DNA of 64,000 nt, taken from the NCBI GenBank assembly GCA_007026445.1, contig VDMD01000001.1, forward strand, positions 62,001 to 126,000, read 5' to 3'. The notes beneath the pieces are model-generated. The model saw only the letters and a list, made by a program, of their open reading frames with translations, did no database searches and was not told the DNA's origin. The position numbers and the translations under genes were made by a program. Position 1 is the first letter of the stretch; the number at the start of each line of letters is the position of its first letter. Source of the stretch: Schizophyllum amplum. Its lineage: Eukaryota; Basidiomycota; Agaricomycetes; Agaricales; Schizophyllaceae. Of the stretch, positions 47,020-58,390 are shown in pieces.

Positions 47020-50000
47020 GGGAGCCGAGCAAGAAATTTACTCACGTACGTGGTAGATCTGGTTGACCCGATCGTCAACAAGGGTGTTGAGGCTATCAGC
47101 TATTCGGCCGCGGATTAAGCGCCCGCCGCGCGATCCAGCGACGATGTTCAAATCTTTGCCCATTCTCGAATGGCGCGCCGCAAAACGTGAGTCATGAAGA
47201 GAGAAGAAATTAGCACTGAGTTGGATGAGTCCATCGAGCGACAGTCGACGAAGTCGCGGGAACGCTCGTGACGGTCGAGAACAAGGAGAACAATGGGCGC
47301 GTCAGTCGGTCCGGCGCACCGAAGTTCAACTTGAGGGGAATCGTCCACCTCCCTCAGGCTCCATACGCGCTCGTCTCCCCGGGGAAAATTCAGACTTCGG
47401 CTCCACTTCATCTTCTGCCACATCATTAAAATCTAGAGCGTGGTTGCTGCTCCGTGTACGACGGGGTCCTTGGAACATTCCTGATGGTACGCATGCTAGT
47501 ACGCACACAAGTTCTCATCCACTGCGGCACATACACAAGCTTTTCCAACCTCCTGAATGCATGTTCGGCTGTTTGACGTATACTCGTTTGGAGGCGGTGC
47601 GTGGGGCGAGATCGGTGAATGTGAGATGAGGGCGCGGTGACCTGTGTGTGCACGTCGATATGTCGTGCAGCCAGGCAACAAAGCTGTATCGTATTGCTTC
47701 GTGGAATATATCTTAAGACAACGTCTGGGCGAGGGTATCATCAGCAAGAAGAATATTCAGCAAGCACCAAATGAGAACCGCGACATAGACTCACGAGACT
47801 GTCGAGTATCGCGCCCTTCCCGCTCACCCGCCACCCCGAATCTTCCATCTCCGCGCCGCCCTCAAACGCACGGCTAGCCTGATAGTCATCCTCGCACTAC
47901 GTCCGCATCATTCCGCGCCACCATCAGTCAATGGCGGCGCAGTAGCGCATTCCGACCTTGCTCACAGTGGTAAGCTCAACACTCGCGTTTCCAACCTCCT
48001 GACTCTGCCGTTGCTCCGCGTCTGCCTCGTCCATTTCTTCCGTTACCTGTTCATCTCGCGAACCGAAAACGTTGATGTCGCTGTTAGATCGGAAGCACGA
48101 GGTCGTGCGGTGGACGCAGCGCTCATCCGTCCTGCTCCTGCAAAGTTCAACATTGACATTCAAGAAATTAGCTCAGTCATGTCTATGCCCGGGTACCGCA
48201 TGTTTCACCAGTAGACACTCACCGTAGGGACAAGATGGAGGCCTGGTTTTGCATAGACTTGATGCGAGAGCGCAAGCTGCCCACGGCACTCTTCGCGCCA
48301 CCGCGACTGGTTCAACAAGGCCTACCAAATGCAGCCGTATGACGTCCTCGCCGCGTGAGCCAGGGGCCGGCGGGAAGGTACTTTAGCTTGACTATGATAG
48401 CCTTGCTGTATGTAATCGATCAGGGCGGCGTCGGACATGAACGCGCTGTTCGGGTGGGCACGCGCCACTCGAGGACTCGCTCGGCGATACGGGCAGGGGA
48501 GAGCCTCGTTCGATAGGAAAAAGCACACAGAGAATCAGCAAATCAATAAATAGTAACACTTTTGTAAGAATGGCAAGCAGAAATCGACGCAGACATCGTC
48601 CCCGGGGGATGATGACGGTCGGGAGCAAGATGTTTAATGATCGTCGCGGTCGGTCCGGCACGCCGAAGTTGAACTTGTCCTCATCATCCATGTTCATCCC
48701 ACTCATCGCGTGCCTCCGCCGCCTCGGACAAAACGCTATTTGGCTCCACTTATTCTCCGATACACATCTATAATTCTAGAAACGCTGCCACTATCCCGGA
48801 TCCGCCGCAACTATCAGAACATTCACGCCGACGCGCATCTCTACCGTTCGGAGCGCGAGCGCGGCCTCGTCAAGGGCCGCGATGGGTCGCGCGGATGTTT
48901 GTACAACATCATCTCGCTTCAGAACTCGGGCACGCGTCGCCGATGGGCGGGATCAAGCTTCTGTCTTATCGTTCCGGGAGGTCTAGGATGTTTGACTGTC
49001 GAACTCGACGTCTTTACGGTCGAAAGTTGACATCCCCTCAAAAAATATTCCTCTCTGAAAATCGACTTCACAGGTCGTATTGAGCGGGCTTCTCGGTGCT
49101 ACACCCCTCTTCGCAACCTCCAGCGAGCGCTACGGTGCGACGAGCGCCGATTTTATTATGTGGCGTCGTTTTCCGCTCTCTCGTAGCATTGGCTGCTCGC
49201 CTCCGACGACTGATTATTGTACTACATGGTGTTTATGACATACATGGTGGACTGTCTACGACATTCTGGGAGCCTCCGCGCGCTGTACATTGCACAGTAC
49301 GCGACCCTCTCCTCCTCATTCCCTACCTCGCCGCCCTCCCAATCTTTCACCGCTCGCTTATTCTGAAACATTTAAGACTCATTCAGGGGGTTCGAGTTCG
49401 CGGACGATCGTTTGCTGACTGCCGACGGCCGCACGCACGCGCCACCACGCATAGTGCATACGCCCTCCCGACCCGTCGCATCTTCCACCCCGCTGTCGTC
49501 GATTTCCGCGCTCGCCGCTCACTCGGATCGTTCAACGCTAGCTTACTCGGGTCCCCGTATCACCGACGCGAAACGAGCGACTCTGCGCTGCCCTCGCATC
49601 CTCGCCATGTTCGTTTTCATTTCCCTGCACATTCACAGTGACTTACAGAACGCAGACAACGCTAATTCCACCTGAACGCGGCGGCGATACGCGTCTTCGA
49701 GGTCCCCGAGAAGTCTCGTGCCTGGGCTGAGCTCGAGAACGGAGGAGACGACGCGAAGGAGGCGCGCGCGTTGGCGCCGCCTTGTTCAACGACAATGGAT
49801 TCCCAATGGAGCAGCGCATTACGTGGTCATCTTCAACGTCCACCTCAATTTTCGTGGGACGCTTTCGCGGGGTAGGTAGGCTGCGGGACGCGTCAAGTAA
49901 GAACTGGGGTGCGTTTTCACATTGTGTTGTGAAGCTTTCCTCAACGCAGAGTTCAGCCTGCAGTGCGAGCTTCCCTGGTCCTTCCCATTTCCCGCGGACT

Positions 50001-50245
50001 TTTAGCAAGATCACCCGCACTCGCCGGACGCGCGCGCGCCATCATCGGCGACCCAGGGAAAACCAATGCGCGTTGAATGTTCAAAAGTCCAACCTCCTGA
50101 ACGCGGGCGCGTGTCGCCGCGCCACCGAATCTTCCGCCCTTTCGTAAGTCGATCTCGACCCCCGATTTGCGGTGCGTTGTTCGGTAGCCGGCGATGGGGA
50201 ATGCTAGATGGATCGCTGACGTGTGCGTTTCAAGGAGGTTGGAAA
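47020..50245. other. Block I copy 2
   Basis: Counterpart of 35140-38340. Minus frames 47426-47148 (92 residues, RVWSLREVDDSPQVELRCAG) and 48706-48392 (MDDEDKFNFGVPDRP...) are shared with unit 3; the stop ending the second frame in units 1 and 3 is lost here (TGA to CGA). The plus 181-codon frame (49096-49641) is open. Confidence 0.35.
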
Positions 50246-50265
50246 GCTTGTTCGGGGCCGTGGGG

Positions 50266-50271
50266 TATATA
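50266..50271 (+). promoter_or_regulatory. TATA box of unit J, copy 2
   Basis: TATATA in GGGGTATATAGGTCGGGGG, as in the other units. Confidence 0.5.
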
Positions 50272-50291
50272 GGTCGGGGGATGTGGGATGA

Positions 50292-51560
50292 TTGAGCCAG
50301 CGCTCTTGCGTTTTCCCCCTCTTCGACTTCCTCTCGTCGTTCCTCCGTCGCCGTTGTTGTCCTTTCCGCCGCCGCATTTCCCTCGTCATTGTTGTCCTGC
50401 CCGCTCATTGCCTGGGACTCCCGCTCGCCAACCTGGACGTCGAACTCGTCAACCTGGACGTCAGGCTCGCTAACCTGGACGTCGAATCCGCCAACCTGGA
50501 CGTCGAACTCGTCGGCTTGAACACCGGGCTCATCGTCTTGGACGTCCTCGAGCTTGTTGTAATACTGTGGGTCTGATCAGCGCCCTGTTCATCTAGTAGT
50601 TACTGACCTCCGGTGTATCATAGGTGTTTTCGAGTGCCGCGCCGGAGAGTCCTCTACGATGGATCGCTCCTCGAGAGGCCTGGCGCGCTCCTCGAGCCTC
50701 GCCTGGCGTCCTCCTTGAGACTCGCCTGGCGTCCTTGAGACTGGCCTGGCATCCCCTCCCCCAGAAACCCGTCGTTGCTACCCGGGTGCGTCGCGGTTTC
50801 TTTATGTATCTTGGTTCTTCGTGTTCCTGACCGTTTTATTTCAGCCATGTCATGAGTTCCGCCGTTGTTGAAATCGCACCCCGCCGCTGTTGAAGTCGCG
50901 CCCCGCCGCTGTCGAAGGCATCATCCTCGCACCGCACCCTCGTTCTCTGTGCCCATTGCCCATGCATCGCGGCCGGTTCCTCAGTGTCACGACCGGTCCC
51001 TCAGTGTTACGACCGCACACCAACTTTGCAAACACCCGCGCTATCGGTAAGTCGATTGTATGTGTTTGTTTTTGCGACCGCGTGCTGACTCGGTTGTTCT
51101 CCAGATTACGTGGCGCTCAACAGGTTACAGTCGGCCGCAAGCCGACCTCCCCTATCACTCCCAACACGCACGCAGCATGGGTGAGTTGATTGCATCGTAT
51201 TTCTCTCTCTCTCTCGACCGTTGTGCTGACTCCTCGTCTCACAGATGACGACTCTTCATCTCACAGATGACTCCTCCTCCTCTCACAGATCACCTCCCCG
51301 ACATCTGGACGCCGTCTCAAGTTGCCGTGTGGATGCCGGAGTCGTGCCCGGCGTCGTGAGCGTGTCATTGTGCTCGCCGTCCTGGCGGTGCCATCGTGCC
51401 CGGCATCCTGGCGTTGCTATTAGTATCCTGCTCGCCGTCCTGTTGGCGTGGCCGCACGGGACGTCGGGTTGGTTTCATCGTTGTGACGAGGGAGGGCGGG
51501 TTCTGTTACGACGGAGGGCGGCGTTTGTTACGACGGAGGGCTGTTGATTCTACTTTGGAC
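50292..51560 (+). other. Unit J copy 2: spliced unit with 7-residue repeats
   Basis: The first exon-like frame 50292-50573 is open and contains four NLDVELV/NLDVRLA-type heptads. It is followed by clear introns (GTGGGT..CATAG near 50570-50620; GTGCGT..TTTCAG near 50790-50845; GTAAGT..CTCCAG near 51049-51104; GTGAGT..CACAG near 51180-51244). The exon sequences differ from unit 1 beyond the TATA region although the intron-rich layout is the same. No continuous full-length frame was established. Confidence 0.3.
50420..50510 (+). repeat. 21-bp minisatellite in unit J, unit 2
   Basis: Four tandem copies of the 21-nt unit CTCGCCAACCTGGACGTCGA plus one base, seven codons each. Unit 3 has one copy: an in-frame loss of 63 nt. 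Confidence 0.85.
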
Positions 51561-51769
51561 TAAATACGGGGGTGGCTGATTTTACGACTCGGTGTGGGGG
51601 CGGCAACGAGGGCGGATTGTCTCACGAGGTACGATGGCGGTCGATTTTGTCGTTACGGGAGTGGTATGTACTATTAGGTACGGGCGCGGTATGTATTATT
51701 AGGTACGGGCGCGGTATGTCTTACGAGGTGCGGGGGTGATTGATTCGTGCAGGAGGGGGAGGGGAGGGG

Positions 51770-51915
51770 AATCGAAATGGAGGAGGGACAGCCGGAGAGT
51801 TAGGACGGGTAGACGAAGAGTTAGGATGGGTAGACGAAGAGGTCGGAGGGTAGACGAAGAGGTCGGAGGGTAGACGAAGAGGTCGGAGGGTAGACGAAGA
51901 GGTCGAAGGGGCAGC
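51770..51915. repeat. 21-bp repeat GGGTAGACGAAGAGGTCGGA, unit 2
   Basis: About six copies, the first two reading GGACGGGTAGACGAAGAGTT and the rest GAGGGTAGACGAAGAGGTCG. Shared with unit 3 at about 63537-63650. Confidence 0.85.
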
Positions 51916-52279
51916 TGCAGAAGTCGTAGGGTAGTCGAAACTCTGTACACAAAGTAGGTAAGAGTAGGTACTTGCAACGTGGGTAGACGAGATGCAATTG
52001 AAGTTGCTGATGCAGCACGTGATCAAGGTTCGGGGATTCGAGGCGGGAGGGGCGTTGAGGAGGGAGGGAGTCGAGGAGGGAGGGGGTCGAGGGCAAAGTT
52101 CAAAGGGAGCGGCCAACAGGGAGGGGAGTCTGCGAACGGCGAGTCGACTCTGCAAAAGAAAGGGCGACTCGGCGAAAGAAAGGGCGAGTCTGCGAAGGGT
52201 AAGAGGGGGGGGGACTGTTGCTAACGTCGTGTATTGCACGTCGCTACTTACTCGATCTACATTGTACGAGGGGCTTGCT

Positions 52280-52620
52280 TACCTTCGCCCCCCTCCCTCT
52301 CGTCCGTTCACTCCTTCCCCCCCTCGTCACAACACGCCCCTCCTTCTCGTCCGTTCACACGCTTCGCCCTCCTCGTCCGCCGCTTCGTATACCCCCTTCG
52401 CGCACCTTCGTCCCTTCGCCCGTCCACTCGCTCCCCCCTCCCTCCTTCACTCCATCATCCCCTTCATTCCCTTCGCCCCTCGTTCGAGCGCGCATTCGCT
52501 CCCCTCGTTCGGCCCTTCGCCCCTCGGCCCTTCGCGTCGCCGCTTCGCTCCCTCCCCCTTCCCCCTTCGCCCCTCTTCCCGTCACCTCGCCCCTCCGTTT
52601 CTCCCTCCCTGCTCGTCCCT
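52280..52620. repeat. Pyrimidine-rich tract closing unit 2
   Basis: C/T-rich with CTTCGCCC and CCTCCCT runs, homologous to about 40620-41030 of unit 1. No gene. Confidence 0.7.
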
Positions 52621-52623
52621 CGC

Positions 52624-52685
52624 CCTGCGGTATCTTTACCGACCCCGGGAGCGAGCGTGACGATGATGTCCTGCGTCGACGACAC
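52624..52685 (-). pseudogene. Remnant of the E/F first exon at the unit 2/3 junction
   Basis: The minus strand reads SSTQDIIVTLAPGVGKDTAG with GTG in place of the ATG, truncated as at 41031-41093. A TATAAA remains at 52823-52818. Confidence 0.75.
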
Positions 52686-52904
52686 GCGGCATGTCCTGCG
52701 TCGACGATAGGTCGGATGTCTTGCGTCGAAGACATGGCGCGCGCAGTGGGGAGGGGGATGGTCAACGGGCAATTGGTAGCCACTAAGATTCGCCGGCCGT
52801 CGCACGCGCACGACGACTTTATACATGGGCGGCCTGGGTGTATGCGTGAAGGTCAGCTACGCTGGAGGAAGACAATGGGGGGAAGACGCACGCAACCCCG
52901 TTGA

Positions 52905-53269
52905 GCCAGCCGATCGATGACGGTGTTGTAGAGCCCGCGAAGCGTCGCCGAGCCGTCGAGATCCACATCCAAGTACTCGAGCGCCTTGCTGACGGCCTTC
53001 GATCCTGTGAGCTCTCGTGCGCGCGCATTGGAGACCACATACGCACCGATTTCGCTGCGATCGTATGCCAGCGCGCCAGATCGTCGGCCGCGGAGAGCAC
53101 AAGGACTCGGTGGGCTTCCTTCAGCTGCTGCAGCGCGGTCGCGTATACGTAGAAGTACGCCGGGGATGCGAGTTCGTCGGTAATGAGGACGCAGGTCTCC
53201 TTCGGGAGGTCGAAGGGAGGCCTAGTCGATGATGAGCATGGGATTTGGCGTCGTCGTGGATGCCTACAT
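52905..53269 (-). pseudogene. ELP6: ELP6 copy in unit 3, shortest truncation
   Basis: Split start AT at 53269-53268, exon 2 53221-53043, exon 3 from 53004 (ALEYLDVDLDGSATLRGLYN). Homology to ELP6 stops after the equivalent of VVDRLAQ, earlier than in unit 2, and the frame runs into junction sequence and a stop near 52853. Its intron 53042-53005 has a consensus GTATGT donor. Confidence 0.8.
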
Positions 53270-53773
53270 GTTGATAGAGGTTGGAGGCAGATTTGCTCAG
53301 TAGAGACGCGCTAGATCAGAAGGACGCTTTGTCCTGAGGAAGGGAGAGTAGGATTCGGAAGACAATGAAGGCAAGACGAAGGAGAGAAGGAACGGCGGAC
53401 CGGACTGTGTCTCCGACCTGATTCGAGCCGCGACGGTGCGATCTCTCAAGCAGGATGTTGCAGCCCTCGATCATCGATTGTTATTCGATGAGAGAGCCAG
53501 TACATAAGGGCATAGAGGGCATATGGCATAGGAGAAAAGGAGGGCATAAGTACAAAGAGAAAGGTGTGCATATGTACGAGTAGTACCCGAGAGTGAAGTA
53601 AGTAGCGTCCGTGCAGCGTCCCCGAGAGAGAGAGAAGGGCATAGGTAGAAGAAGAAGCATAGAGGAGAGGAAGGCATATATGAGGGAGCGTGATATGGCA
53701 CAGTAAAAGTACATTGGTTTGTTGTTGACGATGGCGAGAGTCCGTGGTCCGAGTCCGTTCGCGAGCCGTGCAT

Positions 53774-54662
53774 TCATAGCCGCGAGAAGCACTGGATCTG
53801 CTGCGAGCAGTGATAGTCCCAGTACATCCACCACCCGATCTTGAAGAGGACGAACAGGATGAGCATATTCTTGAAGAACTTGATCATGCTGTGCAACCCC
53901 TCCTCCTCGAACGAGTCGGGCGGGAACGCCTGCTGGTACCACTCGCTGCACGCAGTGCTGGCGCGGTCGAACGCGACCTCGAAGGGGTGGAAGAGGGTGT
54001 CGGTGGAGGAGTCGACAAAGTTGTAAACGGCGACGACGAGGGTGATGAGCCAGCCGAAGCACGCGAGGAACGTCTGCCGCCGGGCGCGGACGGCCAGCGC
54101 GCTCGGGGAGGCTGGGCGTTCTGAGGGAGAGGTGTTAGGGAGGTGGGGGTAAGGAGTGCACGAGCCACGCACCGACGACGTTGATGACCCCGTCCTTGTC
54201 GAACAGCGTCTGGACGGCGAAGCCCGACAGGCGATCGTCGCTCGCGCCCTTGAACATGGTCCACCGGCACGGGTCGATCGCCTGCAGCGGGAGTAGTGAG
54301 CGAGGGTCACAACCATGATAGAGAGCCACATACCGCACACGTCTCCATCCCCCACCTCTCCCGTATCTTCGTCAGGTCGAGGCTGAGATCGGCGTCGAGC
54401 TCGAACAGCGCCTCCATATCCGGGTCGAAGCCGTGCTTGTAGCGGTCCATATCCATGAAGAAGTGCACGACGATCGTACTGGGAGTATAGCTGTCAGTAA
54501 TATCCTCCACTGTGGAAGTGACACGCCCACGCACTGGAGATACGTCTTCGTCTTCAGCAGAGGGAACGCGGCGAGCCCGCGCGTGTTGACGCGCTCGCGA
54601 CGTGTCTCCTCCGCCCACTCCTGCGGGGTCTTGTTCCACATGCTGAGGGCGACGGTCGACAT
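53774..54662 (-). CDS. Gene G copy 3
   Basis: Exons 54662-54535, 54478-54334, 54281-54173 and 54120-53774, 242 residues, all splice sites intact; the first intron is 3 nt longer than in copies 1 and 2. Substitutions include MWNKT for MWTKT and VDSSTD for VDSFTD. Same two hydrophobic segments. Confidence 0.75.
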
Positions 54663-54826
54663 CTTGAGGACGAGGGGGGATCTGGAACTTCAACCTAGAC
54701 GAGGACAACGCTGGAAACGTTCAACCGGCGAACAACCCGGCGAGGACTCACCTGAATGAAAGACGACTTTCGAGTTGGAAAGAGACAACCTTCCACGCTG
54801 GTCTTCTTGCATAGAGCAAGGTTTTA

Positions 54827-55012
54827 TCATTTTCGAGTGCCCTTGTGGCCCAGTTTGGCCTGAATGGCGCCCATTGTTGCCGAAAAAGGGAAGAAGGCAG
54901 ACATTGGCCAGCGGAGATGGTAGGCGCGGTTGATCTTCGCTCGGAGCCGACGCTCACGTGATGTCATAGGGTGGTGAACCGGCATGAATTTTGATAGGTG
55001 TCTAGCGCCCAT
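54827..55012 (-). other. Conserved leader upstream of gene G, copy 3
   Basis: The 61-codon frame as in units 1 and 2, with one or two changes. Role unproven. Confidence 0.35.
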
Positions 55013-55026
55013 CCCTCCTTTTGTGG

Positions 55027-55071
55027 GCCCCCGGACATGGGTTCCCCCTACAGGGGCCCATGTCCGGGGGC
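55027..55071. repeat. Perfect 15-bp hairpin, copy 3
   Basis: Arms and loop identical to copies 1 and 2. Downstream, a unit containing GAGCATGGCCTCCCCCTC (about 37 nt) is tandemly repeated, one copy more than in unit 1. Confidence 0.9.
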
Positions 55072-56408
55072 GTGGCTAACTACGATGTACAGACGACCAG
55101 CATGAGCGACCACGCCGTCGACGAGCATGGCCTCCCCCTCCCATGACCACGCCCTCGACGAGCATGGCCTCCCCCTCCCATGACCACGCCCTCGACGAGC
55201 ATGGCCTCCCCCAGCAGAACTCCGGCGTGCGGCGCGGCGGCAGGACGACGGCGAGACGAGCACGACTGGCGGCGACGAGCACGACCAGCGGCGAGGCGAG
55301 GCGAGAAGGGAATGACTGAGAGAAGAGCGAGAGGGAGGGGTCTTATATACTCGTCGCCCTGCCGGCCGCTCGGTATTGGTGAGTCCGCCTGTTCGGTAGC
55401 GACGAGTACGGGACTGCGAGGGTGTGCGGCGACCGGGAGTCTCAAGGGATAGCGCGAGTTTGCTTGAAGCGCAGCCGAGTAAGTGGCCTTTGTCGTGGTT
55501 GCACGGCTCGCACTGACCCTTGCACTGCAGCTATCGACGTCGCGAAAACGGGAGTGCACTAGGGCGACGAGCGGCAGTCGTTCTGTGCGAGAGGAAGGGC
55601 TGTCTCTGGGACTCGTAGCGGCGGTGGCGCAGTTAGCTCATGTAGGTAGTTGTAGGTAGCCGAATACAATTGTGTTTGTGCCTTTCATGCCCGAGTCCCC
55701 GCGCCCTCTCAACACCGCGCCAAGCCTCCCACAGTCACGCAAGTGCAACAAGTTCAACGAGTTCAACGAGTTCAACTTCATTGTATTTCCTATTCATTTT
55801 ATTCTCGCATTGTATCATATTCAAATCATTGTATTTCCTCGACTTTACAGGTGCTGATAACTACAAGACTACATAGTTACTGAGATAGAAGGCCTTCTAC
55901 AACATCACAAACGCTCTGCCCAGACATTCAGAAACGCACGACAAGTCCCCCGCCTGCGCGCCGAGATCGCCGAGTATCACTAGCACGGCGAGGGCATCCC
56001 CCGGGCCGCATCCCCGAGCGTGGTGAGCAAGTCCCGCGGCCCGAGGCTTGCGGGGGAGCCCGACGACGGAGGCGAGGTCGCGGCAAGCTCGTCATCGACC
56101 TTCAGAAAGTCAGCAGGATATTACGAGTGTCCGGCAGGTTGTACTCACCAAGACAAGTACCATATCCGCCTCGCCAAACGGCCCTCGCGTGAGGCGAGAT
56201 GTCCGGAGGGGCATCGAAGACGTCGTCGACGTCGCGCAGAGATCGAGGGCGTTGCGCAGAGGTCGATGGCGTCGCGCCGTGCATTAAATTAAATCGCGGG
56301 ACACAATCCATTGCGTCCGCGCTTGGCGAGGGGACGTCGAATCCAGATGAGAGAGATCTCGATCGCTAGTGAGCTGAAGAACACGCAAGTACTCAAGCGC
56401 TCACATGG

Positions 56409-57320
56409 TCTGCTCGCCGGACGGCGATACGTTGCTTCGTCGCTTTGGAGGGTGGTCGGAATGCGCAGCGGGACGGTTGAAAGAGGCGTAGAGCCAACGA
56501 AGACGCAGATCGTCCTCAACGTCGTAGGCCATTCGTGCACGACGAAGGTCAAGGACCTACAAGATCGGTTAGCACAAACTCAATCGGCCTAAGTACGAGC
56601 ACTCACCAGGGGTCCGCTCGGCGGACGACGATCTGTATACTCATCGCCTAGGCCGTTGCCTCGCCTATAGTAATGAGCGCTGTGAAATATTGAGAGCCTC
56701 AGCGCGTTGGGAATTTATCTTGAAGTGGTCGGCACATCCTAAAGCGAGAGAGTGTCGCTCGGCGGACAACGATGCATATACTCATTTCCTAGGCGAGTGA
56801 GTACCTCCGTCAAAGGTACAGAGAAAGTGTAACTGTAGGACGAAATTAGTAACGTGAAGATCATGCAACAATCACACATACCTCGCTCGGCGGAAGGCGA
56901 TACATATACTCATCGCCTACGATGTTCTGGTGCAGGTAGGTGCACGTTTGTACGCGTCTTGCTGACGTCAGGATTGTGGTGACAGCGACGGCGAGCATGC
57001 CTCGACAGCGTTGATAACGCCCCTATATATATTCTTCGCCTAAGGCGTGAGTAAACATCGCCGTCGAAGCTCCGGCGTGGATGGGGTAAGCTACTAATAT
57101 AGTTAGCAAGAGCAAGCATTCAACGAGTTATGACTCACCTCGCTCACCGGAAGGCGATACATGTACTCTTTGCCTACGGCGATGCCCCCGGACAAATCGA
57201 GCGCCTCGCTACGGCTATGGTGTGCGTCTTGTCGACGTCGACATTGACATAAGGACGACGACGAACGTGTCCGGACGAGACATAAACCGTCGAGGACGCC
57301 GCTCGCCGGACGGTAACGCG
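56409..57320. repeat. Hairpin-motif array, unit 3
   Basis: About six to seven copies (near 56409, 56612, 56755, 56883, 57138 and 57300, with a decayed one near 57020). Several have stem changes (TCATTTCC, TCTTTGCC), so this array is more degraded than those in units 1 and 2. Confidence 0.7.
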
Positions 57321-57468
57321 TCGACTGATCGCCGGTGCTGTTACGGCAATGTGAGTACGATGGATCCGGCTGCCAGGCAAATTACGCGCACCTCGCTCCC
57401 TCTACCCATCGCCTGCGCCGAGACAAACTCCCCCTCGAAAGTCGCAGGGGCTCGATAAGTGGCACGGT

Positions 57469-58390
57469 CACGGCGGCGCTTCGCGCCGCCGCAATGCGCG
57501 GCCGAAGGCCGCGCCTCCGCATCCCCCATCGCAAGCGACCGCCGAGACCGCGCGCCTCGCGCCACAAGCCCGACATCCCCTCCCGACCAACTACACGAAA
57601 CGTTAGTAAAGAATTAGATAAGACGAGGGAAAGAATGACTCACCGAGGTACTTACGAAGCGGCGATACTACAGCATGCGACAGCGCTGCGCGCCGTCGCG
57701 GTGTGCGCGGCCTTCGGCCGCGCCGTCCTCCCCCTCCGTCCGGTGCCCCTGTACGCGACGCCAAAGCCGCAGATGTCGCATCGCAGCCACGGCATCGTCA
57801 CTCCCATCCTGAAGAATGCGTTTGTAAAAGCCAAACGACATACAGAAAAAAGACGTACAAAGAACGAGGAGACAACTTTCTTTCGAAAGTCACAGGGGCT
57901 CGATAGACACGATCACGGCGGCGCTGCGCGCCGCCGCTATGCGCGGCCAAAGGCCGCGCCTCCGTGTCCCCCGGGCCCCGTCGCCCTCGCAAGCGACCGC
58001 CGAGTCCGCGCGGCTCGCGCCACGGCCCCGACATCCCCTCCCTCTCGACTACACGAAACGTCAGCAAAAAAGTAGGTCAAATGAGGGATAGAACAACTCA
58101 CCGAGACGCGAAGGGACGAGACTACAGCATGCGACGGCGCTGCACACCGTCGCGATGTGCGCGGCCTTCGGCCGCGCCATCCTCCCCCTCGTCCGACGCT
58201 CCTGTACGCAACGCCAAAAGCGCGAGTGTCGCATCGCAGCCGCGACATTGTCGATCCCATCCTGAACAATGTATCAGTAAAAGCCGAATGATAGACAGAA
58301 AATACGTACAGAGAATGAGATGTTACCATGGCATCGGACGGCGCGTAGCGCCGTCGCCCGGCGGGGGCGCCGCCTTCGGCCGCGCGGCGG
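57469..58390. repeat. GC-rich double-hairpin array, unit 3 (5 copies)
   Basis: Copies near 57470, 57680, 57916, 58134 and 58345, period about 205-235 nt, two more than in units 1 and 2. Stems GCGGCC/GGCCGC are kept while loops are GAA, TTC or AAA. Confidence 0.75.

Larger units (their letters stand above)
41141..52735. repeat. Tandem segmental duplication, unit 2
   Basis: Second copy of the block. It differs from unit 1 mainly in the ELP6 3' half (absent), the hairpin downstream region (shorter) and unit J (different minisatellites). Confidence 0.9.
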
